This document shows, piece after piece, positions 49,848-57,394 of a stretch of 64,000 bases of DNA. How positions within the stretch are numbered: position 1 is the first letter of the stretch; every line of letters begins with the position of its first letter. This stretch comes from an uncultured Clostridia bacterium. GTDB taxonomy: Bacteria; Bacillota; Clostridia; Christensenellales; Borkfalkiaceae. The notes below the pieces were generated by a model. It did no database searches. It saw only the letters and a list, made by a program, of their open reading frames with translations, and had not been told where the DNA came from. The stretch lies in the NCBI GenBank assembly GCA_944338165.1, contig CALVLN010000001.1, positions 124,001 through 188,000 of the forward strand. Reading direction: 5' to 3'. Both the position numbers and the translations under genes were made by a program.

Positions 49848-51571
49848 GCCTCTTCCTCCTTGAATTGCGAGCGATAGATCTCCCGATAGACGGAACAGGT
49901 ACGCAGAAGGTCCTCGTGGCTTCCCATGCCGACGACCTTGCCGTCGTCGAGAACGAGGATGAGGTCGGCCTGCAATACGGACGCCGTACGCTGGGAGACG
50001 ATAAACACGGTGCGCCCGGTCTCGCGGAGCGCCGCGCGCAGGCGCGCGTCCGTTGCATAATCGAGCGCGGAAGCGGAATCGTCAAGGATGAGGATCTCGG
50101 GATCGCGCACGAGGGCGCGCGCGATGGTCAGTCTCTGCCGCTGCCCGCCGGAAAGATTCTTGCCTTCCTGGGCGATCTCGCCGTCGAGGCCGCCCTTGGC
50201 CGCAAGCACGTCGTCCGCCTGCGCGGTATGCACGGCGCTTAAAAGCGCCTCTTCCGGGGCGTCCTCCCTGCCCCAGAGCAGGTTGGAGCGGATGCTGCCC
50301 TTGAAAAGCACGGCCTTCTGCGGCACGATGCCGATGCGCTCGCGCAGCTCCGTTGCGGACATGGTGCGCACGTCGCGCCCTTCGAGCAGTACCTGTCCTT
50401 CCGTCGCGGCATAGAAGCGGGGCAGCAGGTTGACGAGCGTCGTCTTGCCGGAACCCGTCCCCCCGATGATGCCCACCGTCTGCCCTTTTCTGACCTGAAA
50501 ATGGATATCGGTGAGCGCGGGCGCGCCGCCGCCCGCATACGAGAACGTGACGTGGCGGAATTCAAGATAGGCGCCGCCTTCGGCCGCGGGCGCGGCGTCC
50601 GAATATTCCGCGCACAGCACGTCAGGCTCCCCTTCCGTATCCAATACGCGCTCGATGCGCTTTTCGCAGGAGACCGCCTTGGTGACGGTGACGATGAGGT
50701 TGGCAAGTTTGATAAGCTCGACGAGGATCTGGGAAAGATACCCGTAGAGGGCGATGACGTCGCCCTGCTGCAGCGCGCCGGCGTTCACCTGCAGCGCGCC
50801 CACGTAGACGAGGGCGATGACGGCGAGATTGACGAGTACATAGGTGAGCGGATTGGTGAGCGCGGCGATCTTGCCCACCCGTTTCTGCGCGGCGAGCAGT
50901 TCCCCGTTGCGCAGCTCGAATTCCTTTTGTTCGCTCTCCTCCTTGCAGAAGGCGCGGATGACGCGCACGCCCGCAAGATTTTCGCGCGTGGAAAGAAAGA
51001 CCCGATCGAGTTTTCCCTGCACCTTCTGATAGAGCGGGATGCAGGCAGCCATGACGGCAAACACGGCGACGGACAGGAGCGGGATGACGGCGACGAAGAC
51101 GAGCGCCGCCTTGACGTCGACCACGAACGCCATCGCCATGGCACCGAAAACGATGAAGGGCGAACGCAAAAAGAGGCGCAGGGACATATTTACGCCCGTC
51201 TGCACCTGATTGACGTCGCTCGTCATGCGCGTGATCATCGTGGAAGTCCCCATCTCGTCGATCTGCGTATACGAAAAAGACTGTAATTTGCGGAAAAGCC
51301 GCGTGCGGAGATCGGCGCAGGCGCCCACGGCGGCGCGCGCCGCAAAGTACTGCGCCGTGATGGAGAAGGCGAGCCCGACGATGCCGAACCCGACGAGGAG
51401 CAGACACATGCCCACGATATATCCCTTGTCGCCTTCCGCGATGCCGTGATCGACGATCGCCGCCACGACGAGCGGCACGATGAGCTCGAGCGAGGCTTCC
51501 AGCAGCTTGAAAAGCGGCGCAAGGATCGCCTCGACGCGATACGATTTGATACAGGATAACAAATGTTTCAA
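49844..51571 (-). CDS. ABC exporter subunit (ATP-binding/permease), degenerate-site half
   Basis: A 575-residue half-transporter. Six helices (about residues 15-310) precede the ABC domain with Walker A GGTGSGKT, canonical signature LSGGQRQR, Walker B ILILDDSASALD (Asp for the catalytic Glu) and Q for H in the H-loop (SQRTASV). The start is TTG with GGAG upstream. It is the first gene of the pair and may be cotranscribed with the Na/Ca exchanger 57 bp upstream. Confidence 0.92.
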   Translation of the reverse strand: MKHLLSCIKSYRVEAILAPLFKLLEASLELIVPLVVAAIVDHGIAEGDKGYIVGMCLLLVGFGIVGLAFSITAQYFAARAAVGACADLRTRLFRKLQSFSYTQIDEMGTSTMITRMTSDVNQVQTGVNMSLRLFLRSPFIVFGAMAMAFVVDVKAALVFVAVIPLLSVAVFAVMAACIPLYQKVQGKLDRVFLSTRENLAGVRVIRAFCKEESEQKEFELRNGELLAAQKRVGKIAALTNPLTYVLVNLAVIALVYVGALQVNAGALQQGDVIALYGYLSQILVELIKLANLIVTVTKAVSCEKRIERVLDTEGEPDVLCAEYSDAAPAAEGGAYLEFRHVTFSYAGGGAPALTDIHFQVRKGQTVGIIGGTGSGKTTLVNLLPRFYAATEGQVLLEGRDVRTMSATELRERIGIVPQKAVLFKGSIRSNLLWGREDAPEEALLSAVHTAQADDVLAAKGGLDGEIAQEGKNLSGGQRQRLTIARALVRDPEILILDDSASALDYATDARLRAALRETGRTVFIVSQRTASVLQADLILVLDDGKVVGMGSHEDLLRTCSVYREIYRSQFKEEEA

Positions 51572-51628
51572 GCGCGCTCCTTTCCCCTTCTCTGCATTTC
51601 ATCGCAGACACGGCCGTGCCGCATGCGC

Positions 51629-52624
51629 TCAAATGAGGAAGAGATAGGTATAATATCCGGCAAAGCAGAGCAGCATGACCGCCCCGCCGATCTTGTTGAG
51701 TTTGTGCCCTTTCAGGGCGGAAAGCGCATACAGCAGGAGCGCCGCCCCCAACGCCACGCAGGCATCGACGAGGTTCCCTTCCGCCGTAAACGTGAGCGGA
51801 TAAAAGAAGGAAGAGACACCCGCCACGAAAAAGATGTTAAAAATATTGCTGCCGATGATGTTGCCGACGGCGATGTCCGTTTCCCCTTTTGCCGCCGCCA
51901 CGACGGACGTCACGAGTTCGGGCAGCGAAGTGCCGATCGCGACCACCGTGAGCCCGATGATGCGTTCACTGACGCCGAATTCCTCGGCGATGGCGCGGGC
52001 AGCATCCACGAGCAGCGTGCCGCCTCCCACGACCATGCCAAGCCCTACGAGCACAAGCACGATCAAAAACCATGTTTTTTGCGACATACGGGCATACCAT
52101 GCCCTGATTTTTCCCTTTTCCTCCTGCGGGTCGCCCTGCGGCTCCGCAAGCGGTTCCCCCGCCGCCGCGTCCGCGCGGGAATTGCGGAAGAGAAAGAAGA
52201 GATAGACCGAAAACACCGCGACGAGGATGAGCCCGTCCCACCAGGAGAGCGCATTCCCCCAGAGCCCGAGCCCGATCAGAAGGCCGCTCGCCACGAGGAG
52301 CGCGGGCAGATCGAGCGTCAAAGAAAGCCTCTGCACCGGCAGGTCGCGGATCAGCGCGGAAAGCCCGAGGATGAGCAGGATATTCGTGATGTTGCTGCCC
52401 ACGACGTTGCCGATGGAGATGTCCGCCGAATGCTGAATGGCGGAGGTGACGGAGACGGCAAGCTCCGGCGCGCTGGTACCGAAGGCGACGATGGTCAGCC
52501 CGATGACGAGCGGCGATATGCGGCACTTTTTGGCGACGCCCGCGCTGCCGTCTACAAACCAATCCGCCCCCTTGACGAGGAGCACAAGTCCCACAATGAG
52601 CAATATGATCTGAACTGCCAGCAT
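51629..52624 (-). CDS. CaCA-family calcium/sodium (or proton) antiporter, YrbG-like
   Basis: A 331-residue antiporter with two homologous halves, each with the alpha-repeat signature: FGTSAPELAVSV and IGTSLPELVTSV, and GNVVGSNITN / GNIIGSNIFN. About ten helices. It exports calcium or another cation. A short polar loop with a proline/glutamate-rich stretch joins the halves. A promoter-like TTGACA with TAGAGT is at 52664-52692. The ATG has GGAACGGAAG upstream, a weak site. Confidence 0.93.
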   Translation of the reverse strand: MLAVQIILLIVGLVLLVKGADWFVDGSAGVAKKCRISPLVIGLTIVAFGTSAPELAVSVTSAIQHSADISIGNVVGSNITNILLILGLSALIRDLPVQRLSLTLDLPALLVASGLLIGLGLWGNALSWWDGLILVAVFSVYLFFLFRNSRADAAAGEPLAEPQGDPQEEKGKIRAWYARMSQKTWFLIVLVLVGLGMVVGGGTLLVDAARAIAEEFGVSERIIGLTVVAIGTSLPELVTSVVAAAKGETDIAVGNIIGSNIFNIFFVAGVSSFFYPLTFTAEGNLVDACVALGAALLLYALSALKGHKLNKIGGAVMLLCFAGYYTYLFLI

Positions 52625-52694
52625 CTTCCGTTCCTTCCGGGGCGTACCCGCCCCGCATTGTTTACTCTATCATGACGGGCGTAAAATGTCAAGC

Positions 52695-52728
52695 GCACGG
52701 CGACGCCCGCGCCGTGCACGGTTTTTTT
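52695..52728 (+). other. GC-rich hairpin with T-run on the plus strand only
   Basis: GCACGGCG / CGCCGTGC stem followed by ACGG and seven T on the plus strand, where no gene precedes it. On the minus strand it lies between mntP and the exchanger and may be an mRNA end structure. Confidence 0.45.
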
Positions 52729-52751
52729 GCCAAAAACTCCCAATTTTCGGC

Positions 52752-53321
52752 TTAAAAGAAACTTTCTATCAGGATCTTCAGCCCGATGCCGATGAGGATA
52801 ATGCCGCCCAAAAGCTCCGCCTTGTCGGCAAGTTTGTTTCCGACCGCCTTCCCCACATAGACGGCGGCAAAAGACAGCAGATACGTGACGCCCGCGATGA
52901 CGAGCGCGCATGCCCAGACGGGAACGGGAAGGCCGCCCGCCGACTCCGCAGCGAGCAGCGTCACCCCTACGGCAAGCGCGTCGATGCTCGTTGCCAGCGC
53001 CTGCAGAAAGAGTCTTTTCACCCCCAGCACCTGCGGCTCTCCCTCATCTTTTTTCAAACAGTCCCAAATCATTTTCCCGCCGATGAATGCGAGCAGAACA
53101 AAGGAGAGCCAAGGCGCCACCGCTTCCACCGCGGCCGAAAACAGCGAACCGCAATAGTAGCCCGCAAGCGGCATCGCGCCCTGAAAAAAACCGTAAAACA
53201 AGGCGACGAGCGCGACTTTGCCGAAGCGCATCTTCGGCTCCGCCATGCCGTTCGTCATTCCGACGGCAACGGCGTCCATGGACAACGCTACGCCAAGAAG
53301 CAGTATTTCCCAAATGCTCAT
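52752..53321 (-). CDS. mntP: Manganese efflux pump MntP
   Basis: A 189-residue six-helix membrane protein. The family motif ALSMDAVAVGMTNG, with its essential aspartate, occurs at residues 13-26, and its repeat ATSIDALAVGVTL at about residues 105-117. MntP exports Mn(II). GGAGGG precedes the ATG. A yybP-ykoY manganese riboswitch lies immediately upstream, so expression should rise when manganese is high. Confidence 0.96.
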   Translation of the reverse strand: MSIWEILLLGVALSMDAVAVGMTNGMAEPKMRFGKVALVALFYGFFQGAMPLAGYYCGSLFSAAVEAVAPWLSFVLLAFIGGKMIWDCLKKDEGEPQVLGVKRLFLQALATSIDALAVGVTLLAAESAGGLPVPVWACALVIAGVTYLLSFAAVYVGKAVGNKLADKAELLGGIILIGIGLKILIESFF

Positions 53322-53344
53322 AAATCCCTCCGCGCCTGCGGCAA

Positions 53345-53465
53345 AAAGAAAAGACTTATGCGCGAAAAAAACGCGCATAAGTCTCGCCGTTTCAGATAAA
53401 ACCCGCGGTCACCCGCAATCTGTGGACTTTACCGCCGGAAACGCCCGGCCGACTACTCCCCTATG
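53345..53465 (-). promoter_or_regulatory. yybP-ykoY manganese riboswitch with terminator
   Basis: On the minus strand the leader begins with the class hallmark GGGGAGTAG (plus 53453-53461), has GC-rich paired arms with GGTGACCGCGG, and ends in a terminator GACTTATGCGCG / CGCGCATAAGTC with TTTTCTTTTT. In the known mechanism Mn(II) binding disrupts the terminator and turns the efflux gene on. Confidence 0.93.
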
Positions 53466-53472
53466 TGTTTTT

Positions 53473-53502
53473 ATAGTACCATTTTCCGCTTTACTTTGTC
53501 AA
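53473..53502 (-). promoter_or_regulatory. Promoter of the riboswitch-mntP transcript
   Basis: Minus strand TTGACA (53497-53502), 18-bp spacer, TACTAT (53473-53478). It overlaps the divergent rRNA methyltransferase promoter. Confidence 0.75.
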
Positions 53503-53518
53503 CGCTTTTGATTATAAT
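53490..53518 (+). promoter_or_regulatory. Promoter of the RlmI-like gene (predicts leaderless mRNA)
   Basis: TTTACT (53490-53495), 17-bp spacer, TATAAT (53513-53518), then exactly 6 nt and the ATG at 53525. It physically overlaps the mntP promoter. Confidence 0.85.
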
Positions 53519-53524
53519 ATTTGC

Positions 53525-54688
53525 ATGGGTTACGAAATTTTTCTCAAAAAAGGCGAAGAAAAGCGCATCGTCGCGGGACACAGCTGGGTATACGCCAACG
53601 AAGTTGCCCGCATCGAAGGCAAAGACAAAAACGGAGCGCTGGCGACCGTGCGCGCCTTTGACGGGCGCTACATCGGCAAGGGCTACATCAACCATGCGTC
53701 CAAGATCCTCGTGCGGATCTTTTTGCGCGAGAACGAGGAAGAGAGCGAAGAACTTCTGCTTTCCCGCATCCGCCGCGCCAACGATCATCGACGCGCGCTC
53801 GGCTATGAAAACTGTTACCGCGCCGTCTTTGCCGAGGCGGACGACCTGCCCGCGCTCATCGTGGACAAATACGGCGACTATCTCTGCGTACAGCTGCTTT
53901 CGTTGGGTGTGTATCTGCGCAAAGCGCAGATCGTAAACGCGCTCGTGCGCGTCTTTTCCCCGAAAGGCATTTACGAACGCTCGGACGTTTCCGTGCGCAA
54001 AAAGGAAGGGCTCGCCGAGGAGACCGGCATTTTATACGGGGAGGTCCCCGAACGGGTGGAGATCGAAGAAAACGGCCTGCGCATGCTCGTCAGTCTGCAA
54101 AAGGGTCAGAAGACGGGCTACTTCCTCGACCAGAAGGAAAACCGCTTTGCCGTGCGCCGGTATGCAAGAGGCGACGTGCTCGACTGCTTTTGCAACAGCG
54201 GCGGGTTTTCCCTCAACGCCGCCCTCTCTGCCGACTGCGTGACTGCGCTCGACATCTCGGAATTTGCCCTGGAAAACGTGCGCGAAAATGCCGCGCTCAA
54301 CGGGATCTCCAACATCAGGACGCAATGCGGCGACGTGTTCGAAGTGCTGCGCGCCTATAAGGCGGAAGGCAGAAAGTTCGACTGCATCGTCCTTGACCCG
54401 CCCGCCTTTTGCAAGAGCGCAGACGAGGTAAAGGACGCCTACCGCGGCTATAAGGACCTCAACCTCCTCGCCATGAAGCTGGTGCGGCCGGGCGGATACC
54501 TCGTCACCTGTTCCTGCTCGCATTACATGACCTTCCCGCTGTTTGAAAAGATGCTGGTAGAGGCGGCGCGTAATTCGGGCAGACGCGTGCAGAGCGTGGA
54601 AACAAAGACGCAGGCACCCGACCATCCCTCCCTTCTGTGCGCGGAAGAAACGCAGTACCTGAAGTTTTTTGTCCTGCACGTCATCTGA
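53525..54688 (+). CDS. Class I SAM-dependent rRNA methyltransferase, RlmI-like (23S m5C)
   Basis: A 387-residue protein. An N-terminal PUA domain (residues 1-75, GEEKRIVAGHSWVYANEV), a middle EEHEE-type domain, and a Rossmann methyltransferase with VLDCFCNSGGFSLNA (motif I), ALDISEFAL (motif II) and LDPPAFCKS (motif IV). The RlmI family methylates cytosine in 23S rRNA. No catalytic cysteine pair is claimed. Leaderless mRNA is predicted. It is divergent from mntP and reads into the tRNA-Ser-associated repeats. Confidence 0.93.
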   Translation: MGYEIFLKKGEEKRIVAGHSWVYANEVARIEGKDKNGALATVRAFDGRYIGKGYINHASKILVRIFLRENEEESEELLLSRIRRANDHRRALGYENCYRAVFAEADDLPALIVDKYGDYLCVQLLSLGVYLRKAQIVNALVRVFSPKGIYERSDVSVRKKEGLAEETGILYGEVPERVEIEENGLRMLVSLQKGQKTGYFLDQKENRFAVRRYARGDVLDCFCNSGGFSLNAALSADCVTALDISEFALENVRENAALNGISNIRTQCGDVFEVLRAYKAEGRKFDCIVLDPPAFCKSADEVKDAYRGYKDLNLLAMKLVRPGGYLVTCSCSHYMTFPLFEKMLVEAARNSGRRVQSVETKTQAPDHPSLLCAEETQYLKFFVLHVI

Positions 54689-54699
54689 ATCGAAATAAT

Positions 54700-54838
54700 T
54701 TGTCCCCCTTCCGTTCGGGCGCAAACCGTTTGCTCCCGCAAACGCCTCCACCCCCGAATCCCTCTCTTTATTCGCATTTTTCCAAAAAAAGAGCCGACAA
54801 CCGTCGGCTCTTTTTGTTGGCGGAGAGAGAGGGATTCG
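54700..54838 (-). repeat. tRNA-Ser-associated tandem repeat, distal copy
   Basis: 139 bp nearly identical to 54902-55041 (one substitution and one T indel). In minus orientation it begins with tRNA-Ser nucleotides 56-76 (plus 54818-54838), a terminator (54784-54815), a 13-nt inverted match to tRNA-Ser 56-68, and the conserved GGGTGGAGGCGTTTGCGGGAGCAA body start, then stops abruptly. Confidence 0.9.
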
Positions 54839-54969
54839 CGCCTTTGGCGGCGCGCCCCGGGAAACAGCCCGCCGGGCTGTTCCGTTTGCGTTCTTCCTTC
54901 CTTGTCCCCCTTCCGTTCAGGCGCAAACCGTTTGCTCCCGCAAACGCCTCCACCCCCGAATCCCTCTCT
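54818..54969 (-). repeat. tRNA-Ser-associated structured element (full unit)
   Basis: In minus orientation: inverted tRNA-Ser 56-68 (plus 54957-54969), GGGTGGAGGCGTTTGCGGGAGCAA, about 50 nt of variable sequence, a 7-bp hairpin (ACAGCCC/GGGCTGT), CGCGCCGCCAAAGGCG and a direct copy of tRNA-Ser 56-76. The body matches the tRNA-Pro element at 4116-4270 nearly base for base in its conserved segments while the ends match tRNA-Ser. Confidence 0.88.
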
Positions 54970-55041
54970 TTATTCGCATTTTTTCCAAAAAAAGAGCCGA
55001 CAACCGTCGGCTCTTTTTGTTGGCGGAGAGAGAGGGATTCG
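54902..55041 (-). repeat. tRNA-Ser-associated tandem repeat, proximal copy
   Basis: 140 bp whose plus-strand right end (55021-55041) is the real tRNA-Ser 3' end. It includes a terminator at 54986-55019. Together with 54700-54838 it forms a direct repeat with a 203-bp period, separated by a 63-bp conserved core (54839-54901). Confidence 0.9.
54986..55019 (-). terminator. Terminator of tRNA-Ser
   Basis: Minus strand AAAAAGAGCCGAC / GTCGGCTCTTTTTTT, directly behind the encoded CCA. An identical terminator follows the copied end at 54784-54815. Confidence 0.92.
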
Positions 55042-55108
55042 GACCCCCGGAAAGTTGCCCTTCAACGGTTTTCAAGACCGCCGCATTCGACCGCTCTGCC
55101 ATCTCTCC
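55021..55108 (-). tRNA. tRNA-Ser (anticodon TGA), with C at position 55
   Basis: Acceptor GGAGAGA/TCTCTCC, anticodon loop CTTGAAA (anticodon TGA), long variable arm as expected for serine, T-stem GGGGG/CCCTC, discriminator G and encoded CCA. The T-loop reads TCCGAAT, so the nearly universal U55 (pseudouridine) is C. All other features are normal. Confidence 0.93.
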
Positions 55109-55109
55109 G

Positions 55110-55132
55110 AAAAAGCGCAGGGATCCCTGCGC
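55110..55132 (-). terminator. Terminator of degV, directly upstream of tRNA-Ser
   Basis: Minus strand GCGCAGG-GAT-CCCTGCGC followed by TTTTT; the tRNA 5' end begins only a few bases later, so the tRNA has no obvious room for its own promoter after it. Confidence 0.85.
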
Positions 55133-55185
55133 ACGATATTGGTGTTGCCGCGGACATGGCCGCGCCGTATGCTGTTTTCCGCGCT

Positions 55186-56064
55186 TTATCTGTGCGTGCC
55201 GCGGAAGAAAAGCGCAAGCGTCCCGGGGCCGGAGTGGGTCCCGATGACGTTGCCGACGTAGTTGACGAGGATGGGATGGCGATCGCCGAAGCTGCGGCGG
55301 ATGAGTTGAATAAGGGACTCCACGTCATCCATGCAATCGCCGTGGCTGATGAAGATAGGCTCGTCGTCCTCAAGCACCGCAAGCTGCTTCATGTGATCGA
55401 CGAGCGCGGAGACGGATTTTTTTCGCGTCATGACCTTGCCGATCGCGATGAGGTGCCCCGCGTCATCCACGTGCAGGACGGGCTTGATGTTGAGGAGCGT
55501 CCCCATGATCGCCGTCGATTTGGATACGCGGCCGCCGCGGTGGAGATGAAAGAGGTTGTCCACCGTAAACATATGCACGATGTGCAGTTTCAGCGATTCC
55601 GCATAATCACGGACTTCCTCGATCGAAGCGCCCGTATCCGCCTTTTTCACCACGTAATCGACCAGCAGCCCTTCCCCGAGCGAAGCTGAAAGCGAATCGA
55701 CGACGAAGATCTTGCGCTGCGGATACTGCGCGGAAAGCTCTCTGGCCGCGACCACAAAGCTGTTTGCTGTGCCGGAAAGCCCTGAGGAGAAGGCGATGAC
55801 GAGCACGTCGTTTCCTGCCGCGACGAGAGGCTCGATGTGCGCCTTTGCCTGCTCGGGCGCGATCTGGAAGGTGGTGGGCATCGCCTTTTCGTTGCGCAGC
55901 TTGGCATAGAAGGTCTTAACGTCCATATGCGCGCCGTCCTCGCCCCCGTAGGTGACGCCGTTGAGCATGAATCCCAGTTCGACGCTGTACACGCCGTGTT
56001 CTTTCAGATATTCTTCGGGCAGATCGGCGGAAGAATCCGTCATGATCGCAAATTTCCGTTCCAT
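55186..56064 (-). CDS. DegV family fatty-acid-binding protein
   Basis: A 292-residue two-domain protein. FAIMTDSSADLPEEY at the start (the conserved serine and TDS motif), VIAFSSGLSGTANS in the middle (second binding serine), and HRGGRVSKSTA, where the basic residues contact the acyl carboxylate. Such FakB-type proteins present fatty acids to the FakA kinase; fakA is not in this window. The promoter is followed by a terminator-like hairpin in the leader. Confidence 0.94.
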   Translation of the reverse strand: MERKFAIMTDSSADLPEEYLKEHGVYSVELGFMLNGVTYGGEDGAHMDVKTFYAKLRNEKAMPTTFQIAPEQAKAHIEPLVAAGNDVLVIAFSSGLSGTANSFVVAARELSAQYPQRKIFVVDSLSASLGEGLLVDYVVKKADTGASIEEVRDYAESLKLHIVHMFTVDNLFHLHRGGRVSKSTAIMGTLLNIKPVLHVDDAGHLIAIGKVMTRKKSVSALVDHMKQLAVLEDDEPIFISHGDCMDDVESLIQLIRRSFGDRHPILVNYVGNVIGTHSGPGTLALFFRGTHR

Positions 56065-56093
56065 ATGATATCTCCGTGTTTTGTCAAATTGAT

Positions 56094-56123
56094 AAAAAGA
56101 GATAACACGTCATCCGTGTTATC
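56094..56123 (-). promoter_or_regulatory. Terminator-like hairpin in the degV leader
   Basis: Minus strand GATAACACG-GATGA-CGTGTTATC followed by TCTTTTT, between the degV promoter and its ribosome binding site. It would stop most transcripts about 40 nt after the start point unless overcome. Confidence 0.65.
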
Positions 56124-56138
56124 GCTGCAATTTTATTC

Positions 56139-56167
56139 AGTATACCGCAAATGGCAGATTTTGTCAA
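56139..56167 (-). promoter_or_regulatory. Promoter of degV
   Basis: Minus strand TTGACA (56162-56167), 17-bp spacer, TATACT (56139-56144). Confidence 0.88.
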
Positions 56168-56185
56168 GACAATGAGCACGCTTCC

Positions 56186-56422
56186 TCATTTCAGCGTATA
56201 AAAATTTTTTACGCGGACGGCGCGGAACCGTACGGTGACCTCGATCGTCCCCGTCCCCTCGCCGAGTGAGAGCGTCACCTCCCCTTCCGGCTCAAAATAT
56301 TCATGCGCGACGCGCGAAAACTCCTCCTGAGCCGCGCGGAAACTTTCCTCGTTCATCTCCGCTTTATCCGCTTTCAGCATGGCATCCAGGCGCTGCCTGG
56401 TCTCCCCTTCCCCTCGTTTCAT
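56186..56422 (-). CDS. minE: Cell division topological factor MinE
   Basis: A 78-residue protein in the correct place directly behind minD. After a short N-terminal helix it follows the MinE pattern: RLDAMLKADKAEMNEESFRAAQEE, then EVTLSLGEGTGTIEVTVRF (the beta strands of the topological domain; given in parts). MinE drives MinD off the membrane and keeps division at midcell. The ATG at 56422 has GGGAGGG upstream; a GTG five codons earlier overlaps the minD stop codon. minC is not adjacent. Confidence 0.75.
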   Translation of the reverse strand: MKRGEGETRQRLDAMLKADKAEMNEESFRAAQEEFSRVAHEYFEPEGEVTLSLGEGTGTIEVTVRFRAVRVKNFYTLK

Positions 56423-56433
56423 GATTCCCTCCC

Positions 56434-57201
56434 TCACAGGCGGCGCTTGAGCCCGCCAAGGATCGAGCCGATGAGCCCGCCGTATTTTTTCTCCGCATCA
56501 AAGATCCGGCTCTTTCCGCTCAGATAATAGGACGCGAAAAAGCGGAACGCGCGCGAACCTTCCGCCACGTTGTCGAGGAAAATGCGATCTTCCTCGGGTA
56601 TGACGGCAAGGAGCGGCAGGCGCAGCATATCGGAGATCTCCCGCGGGGACAAAATCTCCCCGCGCTTCATCATGTCCCCCCGCACGAGGTTGACGGCAAG
56701 CCCGACGCCCTTCAGCCGATAATTCTTCAGCATGCCCGAAACCTTATCCGCATCCCGCATGGCGGAGATATGCGGCGTGGTGACGAGGATGGCTTCTTCC
56801 GCCGCCGCCACGGCGCGGTGAAACCCCTCCTCGATGCCTGCGGGCGAGTCGATGAGAATGTAATCGAACTGCGGCGCGAGAGAATCGAGAATGAGGCGCA
56901 CCGCCTGCGGCGAGATATAGCGATCGGGATCGTGCCCGCTTGAGAGCACGGACAGCGCCGGATACCGCGGATGGCGCACCAGCGCCTGCCGGGGCCGGCA
57001 GCGCCCCTCGATGGCGTCTACGATGTCATACGTCGCCAGATTTTCCATCCCGAGCACGACGTCGATGTTGTTCAGCCCGAAATCAAGGTCGCACACGATG
57101 ACGCGGGCGCCGCGGCGCGCCAGCTGTACGCCGAGATTGGCGGTGACCGTCGTCTTGCCGACCCCGCCCTTGCCCGACGTTACCACAATTTTTCTCGCCA
57201 T
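56434..57201 (-). CDS. minD: Septum site-determining protein MinD
   Basis: A 255-residue deviant Walker ATPase. KGGVGKTT (signature lysine at KGG) at residues 11-18, the switch I region DLDFGLNNID, switch II DSPAG, and a C-terminal amphipathic helix (GLIGSILGGLKRRL) for membrane binding. It places the division site with MinE. GGAGG precedes the ATG. It reads as minD-minE; a TTGACA occurs at 57302 upstream but no convincing -10 follows it. Confidence 0.94.
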   Translation of the reverse strand: MARKIVVTSGKGGVGKTTVTANLGVQLARRGARVIVCDLDFGLNNIDVVLGMENLATYDIVDAIEGRCRPRQALVRHPRYPALSVLSSGHDPDRYISPQAVRLILDSLAPQFDYILIDSPAGIEEGFHRAVAAAEEAILVTTPHISAMRDADKVSGMLKNYRLKGVGLAVNLVRGDMMKRGEILSPREISDMLRLPLLAVIPEEDRIFLDNVAEGSRAFRFFASYYLSGKSRIFDAEKKYGGLIGSILGGLKRRL

Positions 57202-57361
57202 AGCCTCCTCCCGCCCGCCTGATCTCTGCGGATGCGTCTCCCCCGCACCATACGCATACAGAATACCACATCCGCGAGCGCGCGGCACGTCGTACTTTGT
57301 CAAACGGACACGAAAAAGCGTAAACTCCGTTTTTTGTACAAATTGAATAACATTTTGTATC

Positions 57362-57390
57362 TTGACAACCGGGCAAAACCGTGTTATGAT
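57362..57390 (+). promoter_or_regulatory. Promoter inside the FtsX fragment
   Basis: TTGACA (57362-57367), 17-bp spacer, TATGAT (57385-57390); the -35 and spacer are in frame with the downstream fragment. Confidence 0.75.
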
Positions 57391-57394
57391 GCTG

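Noticed and set aside
53345-53465. Simple terminator upstream of mntP
   Set aside because: The GGGGAGTAG hallmark, arm structure and the gene served identify the full yybP-ykoY riboswitch, of which the terminator is the expression platform.
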